Position numbers and translations under genes: made by a program. A DNA stretch of 64,000 bases from Tigriopus japonicus (lineage: Eukaryota; Arthropoda; Copepoda; Harpacticoida; Harpacticidae). The notes below the pieces were generated by a model that had not been told where the DNA came from, did no database searches, and was given only the letters and a program-made list of their open reading frames with translations. Shown piece after piece: positions 10,701-24,200 of the stretch (positions within the stretch are counted from its first letter, which is position 1; each line of letters starts with the position of its first letter). The DNA lies in contig CM021320.1 in the NCBI GenBank assembly GCA_010645155.1, positions 2,894,535 through 2,958,534 of the forward strand. Direction: 5' to 3'.

Positions 10701-13700
10701 AGCAGACTGCAGAGTTCTGAAGAGTGCTGCCGTTCAAATGTATGGCGTCTCATTTGCATTTTTGGACTTAATTGCATTTTTTTCATTTTTTTTTCTAATG
10801 AAGAAAATTACGGGTTGTGTGGAAATTAAAGTTTAATTTGACAAAATGTACCTATGTTATACCTGAAATGTGTTTTCTTTCTAGTTGCATTTTTCATGCT
10901 CTACATATTGTTGACGTGCAGATATGGACCCACATGGACCATGAGCCGGCTCAGTGTTGGATCGGATTGGTCAGAAGGTCGACTTGTGGTGTGATGGATC
11001 CAATCAAAATTTCCAATTTTCGTTAAGACTCCATTTGAGCCGAACCCAATCCTATCCTCATTTGCACTGAGCCATATCCGAGCCGGATTTAAAAATTTGA
11101 TTTCAGGTCAGAACCGAACCAATCCCGAACAAAAAATTGCCCAACTGATCCAGACCCAGAACCAAAAATTCTTGGCCCGATCTATTCCTATGAGCATGTT
11201 TTGCATTTCATTGAATTTTTCCATTGTTTTAACATTTTCTGGCTCTTTTATTTGCATTTTTTCATTTGTTTTAACATTTTTTGGCTCTTTTATTTGTATT
11301 TTTTCATTTGTTTTAACATTTTTTCGCTCTTTTATTTGCATTTTTGACATTTTTGTGACATTTTTCACATACCTTTTACATTTGTCACTCCGTTTATTTT
11401 TACGGTTCTATTCATCAAGATAAAGAATTCAGAATGCATTGACACCTAAAATCACGTTGATTGGGGCAAGAATTTCAAACACATCTGTATGCCTAAAACT
11501 TATGCTTCAATGCAACTTTTATGTAGTTTTTGCATACCAAATGGAAAATTTTAGCACTTTCTGACTTACTATTTCCAGTTTTTCCCATATCTTCTACCTT
11601 TTGCATTTATTGACAGCTCTTGTTTTGATCAAGCAAGTGCCAAGGAAAATTCAATTAAAAACTACCAATGGTTTCCCAAAGATAAAAAAAAGTTAAATAT
11701 ATGTTTGGCTAGCTTCGAGATTCCCTCCATAAAGTTTGAGAAAGGCCAACAAAAGAAACCCTAGAAAAGTCATTTCTTTTGAGGACTACTACCCTCTACT
11801 TGAGTAGCTCACGGACTGACACACTTAGAAGAATGACGAATGATTTTTTTGTGCTCTCGACATGACTCGTTTGAAATTGAAGAAATGGAGCCCGTTCATA
11901 CCGTAATTATGAGCAGGCCAGGAAAAGCTCGTTTCCATTTCCAAAATAAATTGACCTCAACCTAACCGTCCGTGGCGTCACGGTTTGGTCGGATCCAATA
12001 CGTACTTGTCTCTCAAACATCAGTTTAAGTTTTTCAAAGCAAGTTCCTGGAACGCTTCACGTTTCATGAGAGATTTATTCATCATGTCTCTGGTCCACGA
12101 GCTTAGTCAGTTTTTTTGAGGACAAATGTGCCATATTTCTCGAGTGCCAACTTCCGATTTGGATGAGTAGTCCGGGAATATGTCGCTAGTACCGATCGCT
12201 AGAGCAAGTTCAGTCTCCTCATATACAAAAGTAATTCCGTTGAGATCCCAAGGAATGTGTTGTTACCCCGGATTCCTGCACTAGTTTAAATCTGCTCTAA
12301 AATATGAAGATGAAGTGGCCAGATCTAAAGTATTAGGAGATCGAATCTGTCACGAAAGTGGAACAAGAGGAAAAAAGGTGGATCTCTCTATTCCCTAATA
12401 TAAGGTACACAAACAATGCCCGACCAGACTCGCTCCGAACTAGTCAGCCTTCAAAGTACTTTGTCATGTATTATCATGGTGTCGGCGAATTCCGACGGAA
12501 TCCATTGACATTTTAAGGATCGTTTCTCCTTTTTGTGAGGACATATTGTCATCACAGGTCTGTCGTTAGTGTTTCCTTTTCCACAACAGATTCTGCTATC
12601 AGATTGAGAGAAGACGAGGTAGAAGGAGGCGTGTCCACCTCATCTGGACCTCCTAATCCCCTTTGCAGTGCTGACAAATATTTGCCTAATGAAGCGTGTC
12701 CCTCTTTGTTTCCCGGGTTGATCCACAATCGCCAGTTGGTCCCCAAAGAGCAATTTCAATTTAAGGAGGGGAAATGATCCAAAACAAGGCCAAGTTCCCA
12801 ACGTGTCATGATCAGTTTCATTCACTCGCAACCAACCAGAGTAACGAGTCATTTCCTGGGAAATGTTTGAATGGCAGGGGATGGAATTTACATCTGAGAT
12901 GTGGTTTTGCATCCATTGTGGCTCCATGACTTCGCTGTTTGGGTGCAATTTCAGTGGATCCGTGTGGAACACTTGGAACGGATGGTCTGCAACGAACTTG
13001 CAGAGAGACATTGAACTGTTGCCCTCAATGAATTTTCATGAAAATCGATCTGCGAATTTGCACGCCCACCAAAAGAGACCACTACCTTATTCAGCTGGGG
13101 ACCGACCCTTGGGACTTAAATGGTCGGCTTGAAAGTGCACTATCACCCAAAGCCAAAAGGGAGCACTTAGTTGAACCCATAATCGTATTTCTTAAAAGTA
13201 GAACCCAGAAGAGCCACGAATTGGGGGCACTTCTCGTTCTAGTCTACCAACCACCGTGTTGAACGAGCTAAACCAATAGAAACCAAACTCTGAGCCTGTT
13301 GCGACAATGCATCTTCATGGAGAGGTTTGCCACTAAAACTTAAAAGGTCATTTATGTCTGATATTTGCACAACAAAGCTCAATTTGGATATCAGATTCAG
13401 TCGGATACTCGAAAATAATTAGGGATAATTCCCATTAATAGAATGAAAAAGCAAGGAAGCTCAAGCCTTTTTTAAGCTATAAATCTGTCGCGCTCGAGCT
13501 ATTCGGCAAATTGTCAACCAATCGAATCTGATTAGAAAATTCCTCCGGATGATCGGCCCCAACAGAGATCGATGGATTGCGAAGAAAGAATGAATGAGAG
13601 AGCGAGAGAAAAAGAAAGAAAGAGAGGGCACAAGCAAAATCGGACTAGTTGGCTTACTGGAAAACTCCACCATAAATCTCGACTGGCAGAGTGTTGACAT

Positions 13701-16096
13701 AATAAACCCGCTCGGAAAAGGCTGGTTTCGAAAAGATACCAAAGAACTGGGTTCTGTTGAAAGTGGGACCCGAGGCTCGAACTGGGCATGACTTGAATTC
13801 GTTCCAACAAATTAACCCCGAGGTTTTCTTTCCGTCTCCGAGTAATGATTGGAATCCATTCATGGGGACTAAGAAATATCCTCTGAAGGACTATCATCGA
13901 ATTCGGTTTCTCTGACATGACGGAATCTAACGCACGAAGAAGATAAATGGACAAAGAGGCTTCCCAAATAAAGAGTTTCGAGTCGCGGCTTTAGCCTGAG
14001 GGCCCCACTTTTTCCCTCACTCTCTCAGAAGGCCTTTCTCCTTCGAGATCCTCCGTTTTGGCCCGCTTTTGTCTCGATGGCTGTCGGTAGAGTAGGCGGG
14101 ACCTCAAGCAGATCGAGAGACTTGAAGGTAATCCTTTGCCTAAGGCCAATATTTCGAATTGAAATCCAGGGCTCAGACACTTTTCGAGATGATTTTCGGA
14201 GCCACAGAACTCCCTTGAAGGGCTCTCATTTTCCGTGAACTGCCTTTTTGAGCACTCTGCGAAAAAATGCTTTCAAATGCATTTTGCATATCGCTCCTAA
14301 CAAAGATTTAACCTGTTCAAAAGTCGCGACATATTTTCATGACTGTGTTAGATTGGCTTTATCCACTGATAAAGAGGACATTGACTTGTTTTCTTTCGTC
14401 AATGCAATTTCAATGCGAAGGCGAATATTGCCTTTCTCACTCGTTTTCGGTTGAGATCAATGCTTGAAAGAACGAGAGACTACTTTTGCTTTCATGACAT
14501 GATCTCGAGCTTGTTGGGGCGGCGAGTGCATGATGATCTCAGATGTTGTTGTTGTTGTTGTTGATGATGCTGCTACCCCCGTTTGCTGGCTCTTATTGAG
14601 TTCATCTGTTTGTCTAAGGTGGACCCTGTCTTTGTGTGGTGAGATGAGAGATTCTTGAGTTTCCTTAACAGCAAGTCAGTCGTCATGCCCACATTTCCAG
14701 AGTTGAGAGGAGGGCACCGCAAAAAAGAACATTTTTTGCCGTACAATGCACAATCCTCCATCCTGAGTCCAGACTTGTAGGATTTCCTTATGCCAACAGG
14801 AAATGGTTTCGTATGAAATGTAAACGATACACTGAATGGTTTCCGCTTGACATATCGGGTTTGTGAACCAGGGAGCTTTCAACCATGGGTTGGTTCCAGG
14901 GTTCAGAAACAAAGTTATTCTGATTGATTCGCTCGAGTATGATCCACCTTCTAATTGATAAAATTGTTTGTGAAACTTTAACCAGGGCGTTCCAGCCTTT
15001 GCCAGGACATTTGATTAGTTCCGTAATAGCGGGTTATTCCTTTAAACGAGCAAGACAAACAAGACTCTAGCGGATTCCACCTGATGGACAAGCCCAAGGT
15101 TCGGTCAGGACACATGCATTCTCAGTCTCTCAAGTAGTCCAAGATGAGGCATGACATTACTGAGGCTTGATTTGTGGCTTTAAACACGAGGTTCCCTCAA
15201 TCTCTCCGTATGAAATACCACCACCATAACGAGAAGCAGCAACAAGCAAGAGCAATGCAGGGGAGTGAACGTGGCGTTTCCCTCAAAAAAACCTGGATAC
15301 ATGCTTCTTGGATGCACAAACAAAGCGGGCGGAATATAAGTATAAAGACCGGGGCGACTGGCTGGCCACAATAGTTTGGCCTTATTCTCACAGAGACACT
15401 TCTTCTAGTCCTCCCGCAGCCTGAACAAGCACCCTATGACTGCCTTAAGTCATGACGAGCGAGAAGGTAGAGATGGGACGAGGGCCGATTTCCCCATTGG
15501 CCAGGCCAGGTTTGATGAGATCCACTCAAGCTGAACAGCCTTCGCCACGATTTAGGTGAAGGTGGCGACCCATTTTGCTGCCCAAACGAAGACGGCCACA
15601 GAGTTAGTTCAGTCGGAGAGATGGCGATGAGGACCTGCCTCTCCAAAGCGGCCTTCATGTACACGTTTTTCTCACTCGAAACGACAAAAAAGTGGGATTA
15701 GCCCTCATAAACACAATAGGAGGATCCAAAGAGGCGGACGGAAGAGACATGGAGTGTGGGAAGGCACTCATTTCTGGTGATAAATATGTGAACGAAGTGT
15801 TGTGAGGTGGGGAGATTTTTTTTCTGCTGACTTGAAGTAGTATGCCTCTTTCTTTGTGGCTCTCGAAATGGCTGGGACGAGGGGATGTAACCAACCATGT
15901 TGGGTTCATATGTTTCGTCGGTCTTATTCAATTCTCAACGACAGATTCTCGACACTAGACACTTCTTCTGTCTGCAGTCTCAGTGATAAACCAAGGAAAC
16001 TTCATCTTCCTGTAGATTTAAAAAGTGCTATAGAAGCCACGAGATCATTTTGAAAAGGGGGCAGAGTCTGGGTGGAAGCCGGATTAAAACTAATCC
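7747..16096. other. Gap: 8.3-kb region without recognised genes
   Basis: Open frames here are short, overlap on both strands and show no domain, signal peptide or composition that suggests coding. The stretch holds a three-unit 42-bp tandem repeat (about 11231-11356), a purine-rich stretch at about 13590-13630, and a GTT/GAT microsatellite at about 14543-14570. Part of it may be 5' regulatory or untranslated sequence of K2P-B and of the minus-strand seven-span gene, which both read away from it. Confidence 0.6.
11231..11356. repeat. 42-bp tandem repeat, three units
   Basis: The word AACATTTT followed by (T/C)(T/G)GCTCTTTTATTTG recurs at 11231, 11273 and 11315, an exact 42-bp spacing, with few differences between units. 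The units are T-rich. The period is a multiple of three, so open frames across it on both strands are repeat artefacts and not genes. Confidence 0.8.
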
Positions 16097-16122
16097 ATGG
16101 CCAACGCCTGCTCCCACTTGAT

Positions 16123-18199
16123 ATGGATGTCCCCGATAATGGGAACCCCCGCCATCATGACCATCTTCCTTCCCAATACAACAGATACTCCGATTCCGAC
16201 CTTCAAGGCCATCATCAACTCGCCCTCGCTCCTAGGCTCTCGGGGGATTGGTATGAGTTGGCCAATCTGCCTGGTCACCCTCACCAGCACCCTCCACCCC
16301 CGTTCCACGCACCACATCCCTTGGGACCCAAGACTCATTGGCAAAAATTCAAAGACTTTGTCCGCTCGGTTTTGGCCTTTACATTCTCTAATGTTGGGAT
16401 CATAGTGCTTGTCATCGGATATCTCCTCATGGGAGCGGCCGTTTTCGAGGAGATTGAAGGTCCCGGCGAGGTCGGGATCGAGTTCTTCGTGACCAATTAT
16501 CGGAACAATACCGTTAAACGCTTATGGCACATCACGGAGAAGTACAACACACTTCACAAGCCCAACTGGACCAATGAAGTGAAAGTGATAGTGGATGAGT
16601 TCTACAACCATATCCTGGAGCAAGTGGGCGAAGGCTATGCGGGATCGGATATTCCAGCCCCTAAATGGACCTTTTCTGGAGCCCTTCTGTACTCGATTAC
16701 TGTGATCACCACCATAGGTAAGTTAGTGAATTGCAAAAATCCAAGGCAACTTGGAACGGAGCAAAAATGGCCCATGTTTTGCTTAGTGCTGGATTTAGAT
16801 ATTTTTTCTGCATTTTGTTTTGAGAAACGGTCTCAAGGGATAATGGGAAATGTCAGGCCTGGAAACAAATCCTTTTTGAAGTCATAAATATCACACGAAG
16901 AAATTGCATGGCAAGAACAAATTTGAGGCCTAGCCCTCACTTTTGGAAGCACGAGCACAATACTTCTCGAGCATGAATTTGTCCTGTTGTGCAATCACAC
17001 AGACTTGACTTCCAAATGAAGACGGTAGTTTACCCGTTTTATACACTAACAAGGCACAATGCGGAAGGCCATTTCATCTCATATTTGACCTACTTTTGTC
17101 CTTGAGCACAAAGGTTTCTTCATGTCCTCATATGCGTTGAGTACCCTATCACACTGTACTCCTGATTGACCGCCAGCAATTTGGGAAATTTTAACTTTCT
17201 TGGGGGAAAAAAGGAAACAAAGGCCGCCAACAAAGACTGAAACTTGCGCACATCTTTCCTTCAGGTTATGGACACATTGCCCCATCGACCATTGCTGGGA
17301 AGATATTTTCCATGTTTTATGCCATTGTCGGCATGCCCCTGTTTCTGCTCTACCTCTCCAATATCGGTAACATCTTTGCCACGAGCTTCAAATGGACATA
17401 TTCGAGGTGCTGCCAATTTCGAAATCAGCGGAAGACTCCCGCCAATCGCCATTTTCCTCCGTCTCAATCCCGAGCTTATAGTCGAGCCAATTCTCAAGAT
17501 GAGGAAATGCTGAGGGTGGAATACTTGTCTGATGGACACCAGTATCAGTTCCACGAGGAGGATGAAGATGAGGAAGAGGAAGAGGAGGAAGAGACAGAAA
17601 GGACAAGGAATGACGATTCCTTTGTTTCATTGAAAAGCATCTCTCGTGGCAGTGCTCGCTCGTCTCGACGAAGTGATAGGAGTTCCTTAACTGGACGAGA
17701 TATAGTGGTGATGCCGGAACGACCCGGTGACGAATCCGTGTCCAACTTCTCGACTCGAAGTGTCAAAGACAGTCAAGAGGAGCTCTACATGGAGCATTTT
17801 GACATGATGGACATGGAGAAGGATCCCAACGACCTTCACAATGTGACTGTACCGATTCTTTTGTCGATCACGGTGATGGTCTCTTACATTGGCGGAGGTG
17901 CTGTTTTGTTTAGTGGTTGGGAAGGCTGGACCATTCTCAACGGATCCTACTTTTGCTTCATTACCCTAAGTACTATAGGCTTTGGCGATTTCGTACCTGG
18001 GGCCTCGTTAGGGGAAGACACTAGTGATTCGGGCAAATCCGGTCTCAGTGCCCTCATTAACCTGCAATTCATGTTCTGCTCCATGTATATTCTACTAGGG
18101 ATGGCAGTCATTGCCATGTGTTTTAACTTGATGCAAGAGAAAGTGGTGGTAGGCGTCACTTCTCTCGGCAAGAAACTGGGCATCATCGACGATGATTGA
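16123..18199 (+). CDS. Two-pore-domain potassium channel, TWiK type (K2P-B)
   Basis: Two coding exons (16123-16717 and 17265-18199) give 509 residues. I chose the ATG at 16123 (G at -3 and +4). An earlier ATG at 16097 in another frame opens a 102-codon overlapping upstream ORF. The N-terminus is His/Pro-rich. Span 1 is followed by a cap with NNT and NWT sequons and RLWHIT. Filter 1 is TTIGYG (residues 196-201), with the phase-1 intron in the first Gly codon exactly as in K2P-A and K2P-C. A long cytosolic loop carries an uninterrupted Glu/Asp run (around 296-310) and an Arg/Ser-rich stretch. Filter 2 is STIGFGD. The end, LGKKLGIIDDD, matches the tail of K2P-A (LGKQLGILKDD), so A and B are the closest pair. 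It is predicted to be a conducting K+ leak channel at the plasma membrane. Confidence 0.92.
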
Positions 18200-18238
18200 T
18201 TGACATTGTCCCCAGGCTAATTTTGTAAGAAGTTTCCA

Positions 18239-18244
18239 AATAAA
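18239..18244 (+). terminator. Polyadenylation signal of K2P-B
   Basis: A canonical AATAAA lies 40 bases after the K2P-B stop codon, in the context TTTCCAAATAAAT. The same 13 bases surround the signal downstream of K2P-C. Confidence 0.7.
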
Positions 18245-21200
18245 TTTGTTTACTTTCTCAATTCAACAGATCTTTTGATTCGGTCCACCACGTTGGCGTA
18301 TTTTTGGTACGAGAGCGAACAACAATAACAGCAACAACAACAGCTCACTCTTAATGCTTGAGCTCAGACCTCAGTTGAGGTTGTCGTACTGTATTTTGGT
18401 TGTCGACCCTTTAGGAGGACGAAGAGGACGTAGCCAACGGTACCGGTTTTGGCGCTCGAGGCCTCCTTTCAAGTCCTTGGTTCCTCTTTCTGACGAAGCC
18501 GTTTTGAACGCGAAGGAAAACCGACTGCTGAAAGGGAATCCTCGAGGTCGGCCGAGGACTCACTCTATAGAATACTGTCGATTCAGACGGAGCTGATTGT
18601 TATTTGTTTGGATGGAACAAGTTTTGAAACAAACCCCAAAAACGTGCACGCAGAGCTCTTAAGTGATTGAAAAGTGTTTTCGTTCAAGACCGTTGCCATA
18701 AAGTAAGTTCTCGACGTTTTCTAATGATTCATGTGTGGAATTGCCATGTTTTAGAGTATTACATCGGATTCCTCTTCTTGTTTTGCACATCTTGCTACAA
18801 CACTGAAGACGGGTTCATGGTTCCATCCACTTTATTTTGGTAGTTCTCCAGGGGTATTTTGTTGTGCATACAGTTTGTACTGCATCAAATCTGTTCGAGC
18901 TAACATGATGGCCTCCTATATTGAGCTGTATTTACGTCGAAGAGTAAGAGTATTGCACTACAGTAGAAAGGCCCATGACTCTTGAAAATGGACAAAAAGT
19001 CGTCAACGATGCTTCCAGACTATAAAACATTGACATTAAATGAGAAATATTGATCCATTGGATATGTCGATGTACTTTTATTGGGAAACCTCGGATCATA
19101 TTATTGTTTTCCTTAACCGTTCAAATTTGACGATCCTCACATCGATAAACAAACGATCTGCAAATGCAAACCGTTAATTACTTGAAGCGGCTGATTTTAA
19201 ATTCCAAGACGATAAATTTACACTTGAGGATCTCAGGTTTTGGGTTCTTATGTAGTCTTTTTTCTAGCTTTTTAAAACACTGCCATTCTTGATAAGAAAG
19301 CGATTTCAACCAACCCAGTTCGAAGGGGTTACTTTTCCTTTGATTTGCTAAGTTTTTTAGTTTGCACAGTACGCTCAAAGAGACTTTTCTTTGAGGACAT
19401 TGGCTTTTCAGAAAGGCGGAACACAACTAGTACCCCTTGATTTCTTTGACTTTGGTAATTGAATTAAGCAACCCATTTCCACCCAACTTACTTGAGAGGA
19501 AACCTTGAGGGAAGGTCAAAGAGAAAGTTTTTGAAAGTGACCTTACCATAACATGTTCCATCCAATTGGGTAAATGGAAGCAAAGTTTTGTCCAGAGCAT
19601 TTCATGGAAAGGTGTCAGTGGTAAAGGCAGCTTTCTAGATCATTTGCAGTCTATAATTGAATCATTTCATTCCTGATCTTGTGCATCTCCGAACAAAGAT
19701 CAAACTCGTCAAGGAAATGTTGCACTTACAAACTACGAATTTGTGGTATCCAATCGAAAAACGGATAAAAGAATTTAAAAAAAAAGATTTGATTGTTTTT
19801 TTGCACTTAATCAATTCATTTTAATTTCAATCTTCTTCCTCTATTCCCGCTTGTCTTGATTATTTTTTCAATTAAGATTCTCCAATGCTTGACTAGTTGT
19901 CAATTGGAAAAGTCATCCATCTAAACTACGAGACGCATCGTCGCTTTTTGCGCGTTTTGAATATGAACGACTCCATGCATCATTTAGAATGCCAGCATTT
20001 TTTGGAAACACGCTTCGAGTGTGACATAAAAGGTTAGGAGTGTTGCCAATTCCAATAACAAACGAACGCATATCGCACTGAATTGGAAACGTGTCAAGCT
20101 CATGTGTCACCTTTCCATGAAAAGTTAGCTTTTCTTAATAATCGTAAGGTTGGCGCAACAGAAATCTTTAAACGAAAAGTCAATCGACAAATTCAAAATC
20201 AAAACTAGGCAATGCCGGAAAGTCAGATAAATAATCTGTTGCTTGTTGTTATCTTGAAAAAAGTCCGATATTGTAACCTATTTGCACATGTAATAATGAC
20301 AAAATAAGCAAACAGGTTCTTTGACCGTTAGATAGTGTTGAAACACAAGCCACTGACGTTGAAGACTTTTATTGACAGTGCCAAGTTCTTCTTGGGTGTG
20401 AAAAAACGGAACTTGAAAGACAAATGAGGGGTGACCGGCCATGAAACATCCCTCAAACCGCAAGCCTGAAATTGTGGCCTCAAGGCACTTTAAGGCCCTC
20501 AAAGTTTCCTGGGCCCCTTTCTCTCTTTTTGACGCCCTCATCCGGCTCTTGTGTTGTTCAATGGGACGATGATGCATCCAGGGTGTAGATAAGTACTTAA
20601 GTTTACGACTACTTTCCGGCCCATTTATGCTCCACGATAGTTTGACAAACCCTTGGTTCGGCCTTGAGGCTAGCTAGCCAACCTTTTCCTCCCTGACACT
20701 CTATGAATATAGCAGCAACATGAGCTCATATCTGTGTCATGAAAACTTGGCAGGTTCGCTCTCTTTGGGCACCTATCTGCATCAAATTGTGTTGAATCAT
20801 GCAAATGTTTATCCATTGGCAGGATGGATTGCCAGGATTACTGAATGATAAACCTCACGGCAATGATTTTCAGAGAATGAGATCTACGAGCTTTAAGGGA
20901 AGGGACCGTTTTGAGCTTGTTTAGAAAACGAGACAATGAACGTGAACGATCTCAAATCCCATGACGATTTTACACTCGGTGTTTATCTAAGAAACAATCA
21001 GGTGTCGGCCTCGAGATCTGTGCAAAAATTGGTGCCCTCCCCAAACTTTTGTTCCGAATAAGTTTTCCATCGTTTTCCATTTCCTTCAGGCCTGACTCGA
21101 ACTCAGCGGCACAAACGACGATTTCTGAAAGAAAATGTTGAACTTGGCAGGTTAATAAAAGCTGGACCAGGTTTGGTTGGCCTTTTTGGTGAGAAACCAA

Positions 21201-24200
21201 AAGAATCAGACGTGAGTTTTGGTTCATCGAGCGTCTTCAGAAGATTAGTATTCTTAACTTGGTGTTGGGCAAAATTTTTGAATCCTTAAAATTTTGAGGT
21301 CCCAAATTCCTGAATTATTTCTTCGACGGGCTGGTAGATGTGGCTGATCCTAGCACCTCCGTTCACTCTGGATCCTCTTAATGGAACTTGCTCTTAAGGG
21401 TTAGGCATGACCAAGAAACACTGAATTTCTCTGGACTGGGAGGCTAACGAGAGGAATCATGATTTCCATTAGGAACAGTTCAATCACGTTCTTCTGCAAA
21501 TGAGACCTTGTGTATGTTGAGGAGAATACGTATTTCAATTTTCAGCTCAATCGAACGTCGGAGTCAAAAGTTATGCTCCCCCAAAGTTCAGTGGAAATCC
21601 TACCGCGAATGAATAAATTCGCCCTTTTGTGGTAAAGCAATTACCAGAAAATATGTTCTCTTCAGTACAAAAGTTTGAGAATGCATAACTTTTCACCCCG
21701 GGATTCGATTGAGCTGAAATTTGAAATACGTAGTTTACTGAATACAAGCCAGGTCTCGTTTGCAGAAGAACGCAATTGAATATCATACAAGATATTATAT
21801 TTCTCATCGTTAGCCTCCCACTCCAGAAATTCAGTGCTTCTTGGCATGGCATATTGTGTATTGCGTCCGTTTGCTAACAATTACCAATATGGACCAATGG
21901 TAACCAAAAAGTGACAAAAAGCGGGAATCTTCCTTCATGGAACCCCCATTATCAATGATGTGCTGACTACTTTAACAAACATGCGGAACTTGCTCTTTCT
22001 CTGAGATAAACATTAGGTAGAATCGGCACAGTTTTTTTCTATTAGAATTAGTTTCATTTTCGAAAATGACTCCCCCCGAAGAAATATTTTGCATACAATT
22101 TCAATTTACAATTACATTGCTAAGTATCATCTTGACCCAGTAATCTTCAGAGTGACGAGATTCTGGGTCCGGAGAAGAATTCAAGGAAACCAATTTGAAA
22201 ACTTTCAGTTGATGATTTTCAAGCAAGTCACCTTGTTGTTAAAGGATATTCATCCCCATGCAATTCATTTTCCATTCTTTTCACCTCCTTCTGAACCAAA
22301 ACTCCATTTCATCCTGATGATATTTGTAGAGACCATTCTATCAATCACTAAAAAAGTATTCAATAATCAAAACCATTTCTCAAATGAGGTATGAAGACAA
22401 AATTGGCTAAAACAAAGAGCCAGGCTGCTATTACTCCTCTAACCTTTCTAAAAGCGTAATTGCTCGACTTCTATGCAATGTTCCACCCCTCCTCAAGCAT
22501 ACCCATCCGGAAAGTATTAACCTTGATTGGCGTTGAATACGGTTTCGGATTTGGCTTGCCCTCGTTTTCCTTTTACCTTTTGTTCCTTGTCGTTCGTTGG
22601 ACTCCCTCGAAAAGTCTCAAGCAAGAGGACGAACGAATGAACGAACGCCTTTGGAAGAGAAGAGGAATGAAAGCATTTCGCATTTTCGACCTTTCTGCCA
22701 ACGGACTCCTAGAAATGACTTTTTGCACTTTTGTCGTCTCATCGTATCAACGAATGAGTCTCACAGAGGGGCATTCTTGCAAACCAAATTCATAAAAAAG
22801 AGGAACACTCTCTCCTGAGTTGATGTTGCAAAAAGCCTCAAGAAACAACCGGGCACGGGATTCATTCAAAAGAAGCCCTGTCCAGAATGACAAATGAAGA
22901 TGTAATTGAATTGAGGTCATTAAAATTCTGGATCTCTCCTCACTTTGAACTTTAGGGGTGACCTCGCGAGGTTATATCGCAAGCAAACGTCACTAAAGAA
23001 CAATCTCATAGCCAAACATTTCAACAACAGGAAAAAAATGGAAGAAAAAAAGCTAAGTACTAAATGCAAGACACCCCACTTAATGAAAGACAACAATCCA
23101 AGTTCCCCCTCTTTCAACTAACTTAATCTAAGAACCCCTGACAGTGAAACGCGTTTTGATTGTGAGCTTGTGACGGTCTTGAAAACCTAATATTTGTTGT
23201 TCCTCTCATAACAGAGCTTCAAAGCAAACATGGACCAACTAACAGACAAACTCCCTAGTAGGTAGGTCTCGTTCCCTCTGTGCCTTGAAAATGAAAACAG
23301 CAAAACAAAAGGGGGACGATTTCGCGAAAATCCACCGCCTTCTTCGAGCTATCCCTAAAATTGTTATTCGGATCGACCTTCAGCACAACTCTTCTCTTCT
23401 TTGGTTAGAAAATTGAGATCGAACGCTCAGCCACTGGGCCACACTTTGTCTCAATGAAAGCGTGGAAGGTCATTAATCATAGCCAAAATGATCAAGTCCA
23501 AGTCCAGCTCCTGAAGCTTGGAACCATCTCGTTCTCTCCATACATTCATTCTCCTTGCTCTTTCGACATTCTCGAATGAGGCCTCTCAGACTCTCACGAG
23601 GCCAAAAAAACACACAGGAAAGAAATCAGCATTAAACTTGGATTCAGACATCGTGAGAGAGGGGGAAAACAAGAAAAACGAGGAGGGCGTGGATGTTAAC
23701 CTTGGCTACTTCAAGACTTAAGTGTAGTACCTACGAGTATGTACGTACGTATAAAGTACTTTAGTAGGGACCACAGAACTCAGGAGGACAAGGGGATAAG
23801 AGCTCCATTTCGAAGATGTGTCGTCCGATTTTGGATTTCTTCCATTAGCATTGTCTTGCTGCGCTTTTTAATTGAAAATCTCAAAGCTAATCACAACAAA
23901 AGTGATTAGAGCTCGACTTCAGCCTTCGTTAATCGAAACCACGTGGAAATTGGCTCGAGCAAAGGGTTTGGTTTGAGCATGGTTTCTTCAGCCCAGTGTG
24001 ATAAGTTTTGTGGTCTGGTATCGGAGAAAGATAGGAAAAAAGTTTTGACCGATTATTCTAGCGGTTTCTGAAGCTTTCGGAGGCCACTCATCATCTGTCT
24101 AGAACAGCACCATAAGTTCTCGAACATTTCTATCAGCTCGTCATATCCATATGGTGGTGGTTGTGGTGGTAGGCCGAGCGAGACCAGCCAAGAACCATCC

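Noticed and set aside
11097..11423. Hydrophobic Phe/Cys/Ile-rich open frame that could look like a membrane protein
   Set aside because: It is the translation of a T-rich 42-bp tandem repeat.
16097..16405. Alternative start for K2P-B at 16097
   Set aside because: It is in a different frame from the channel and has a weak -3 base; kept only as a possible overlapping upstream ORF.
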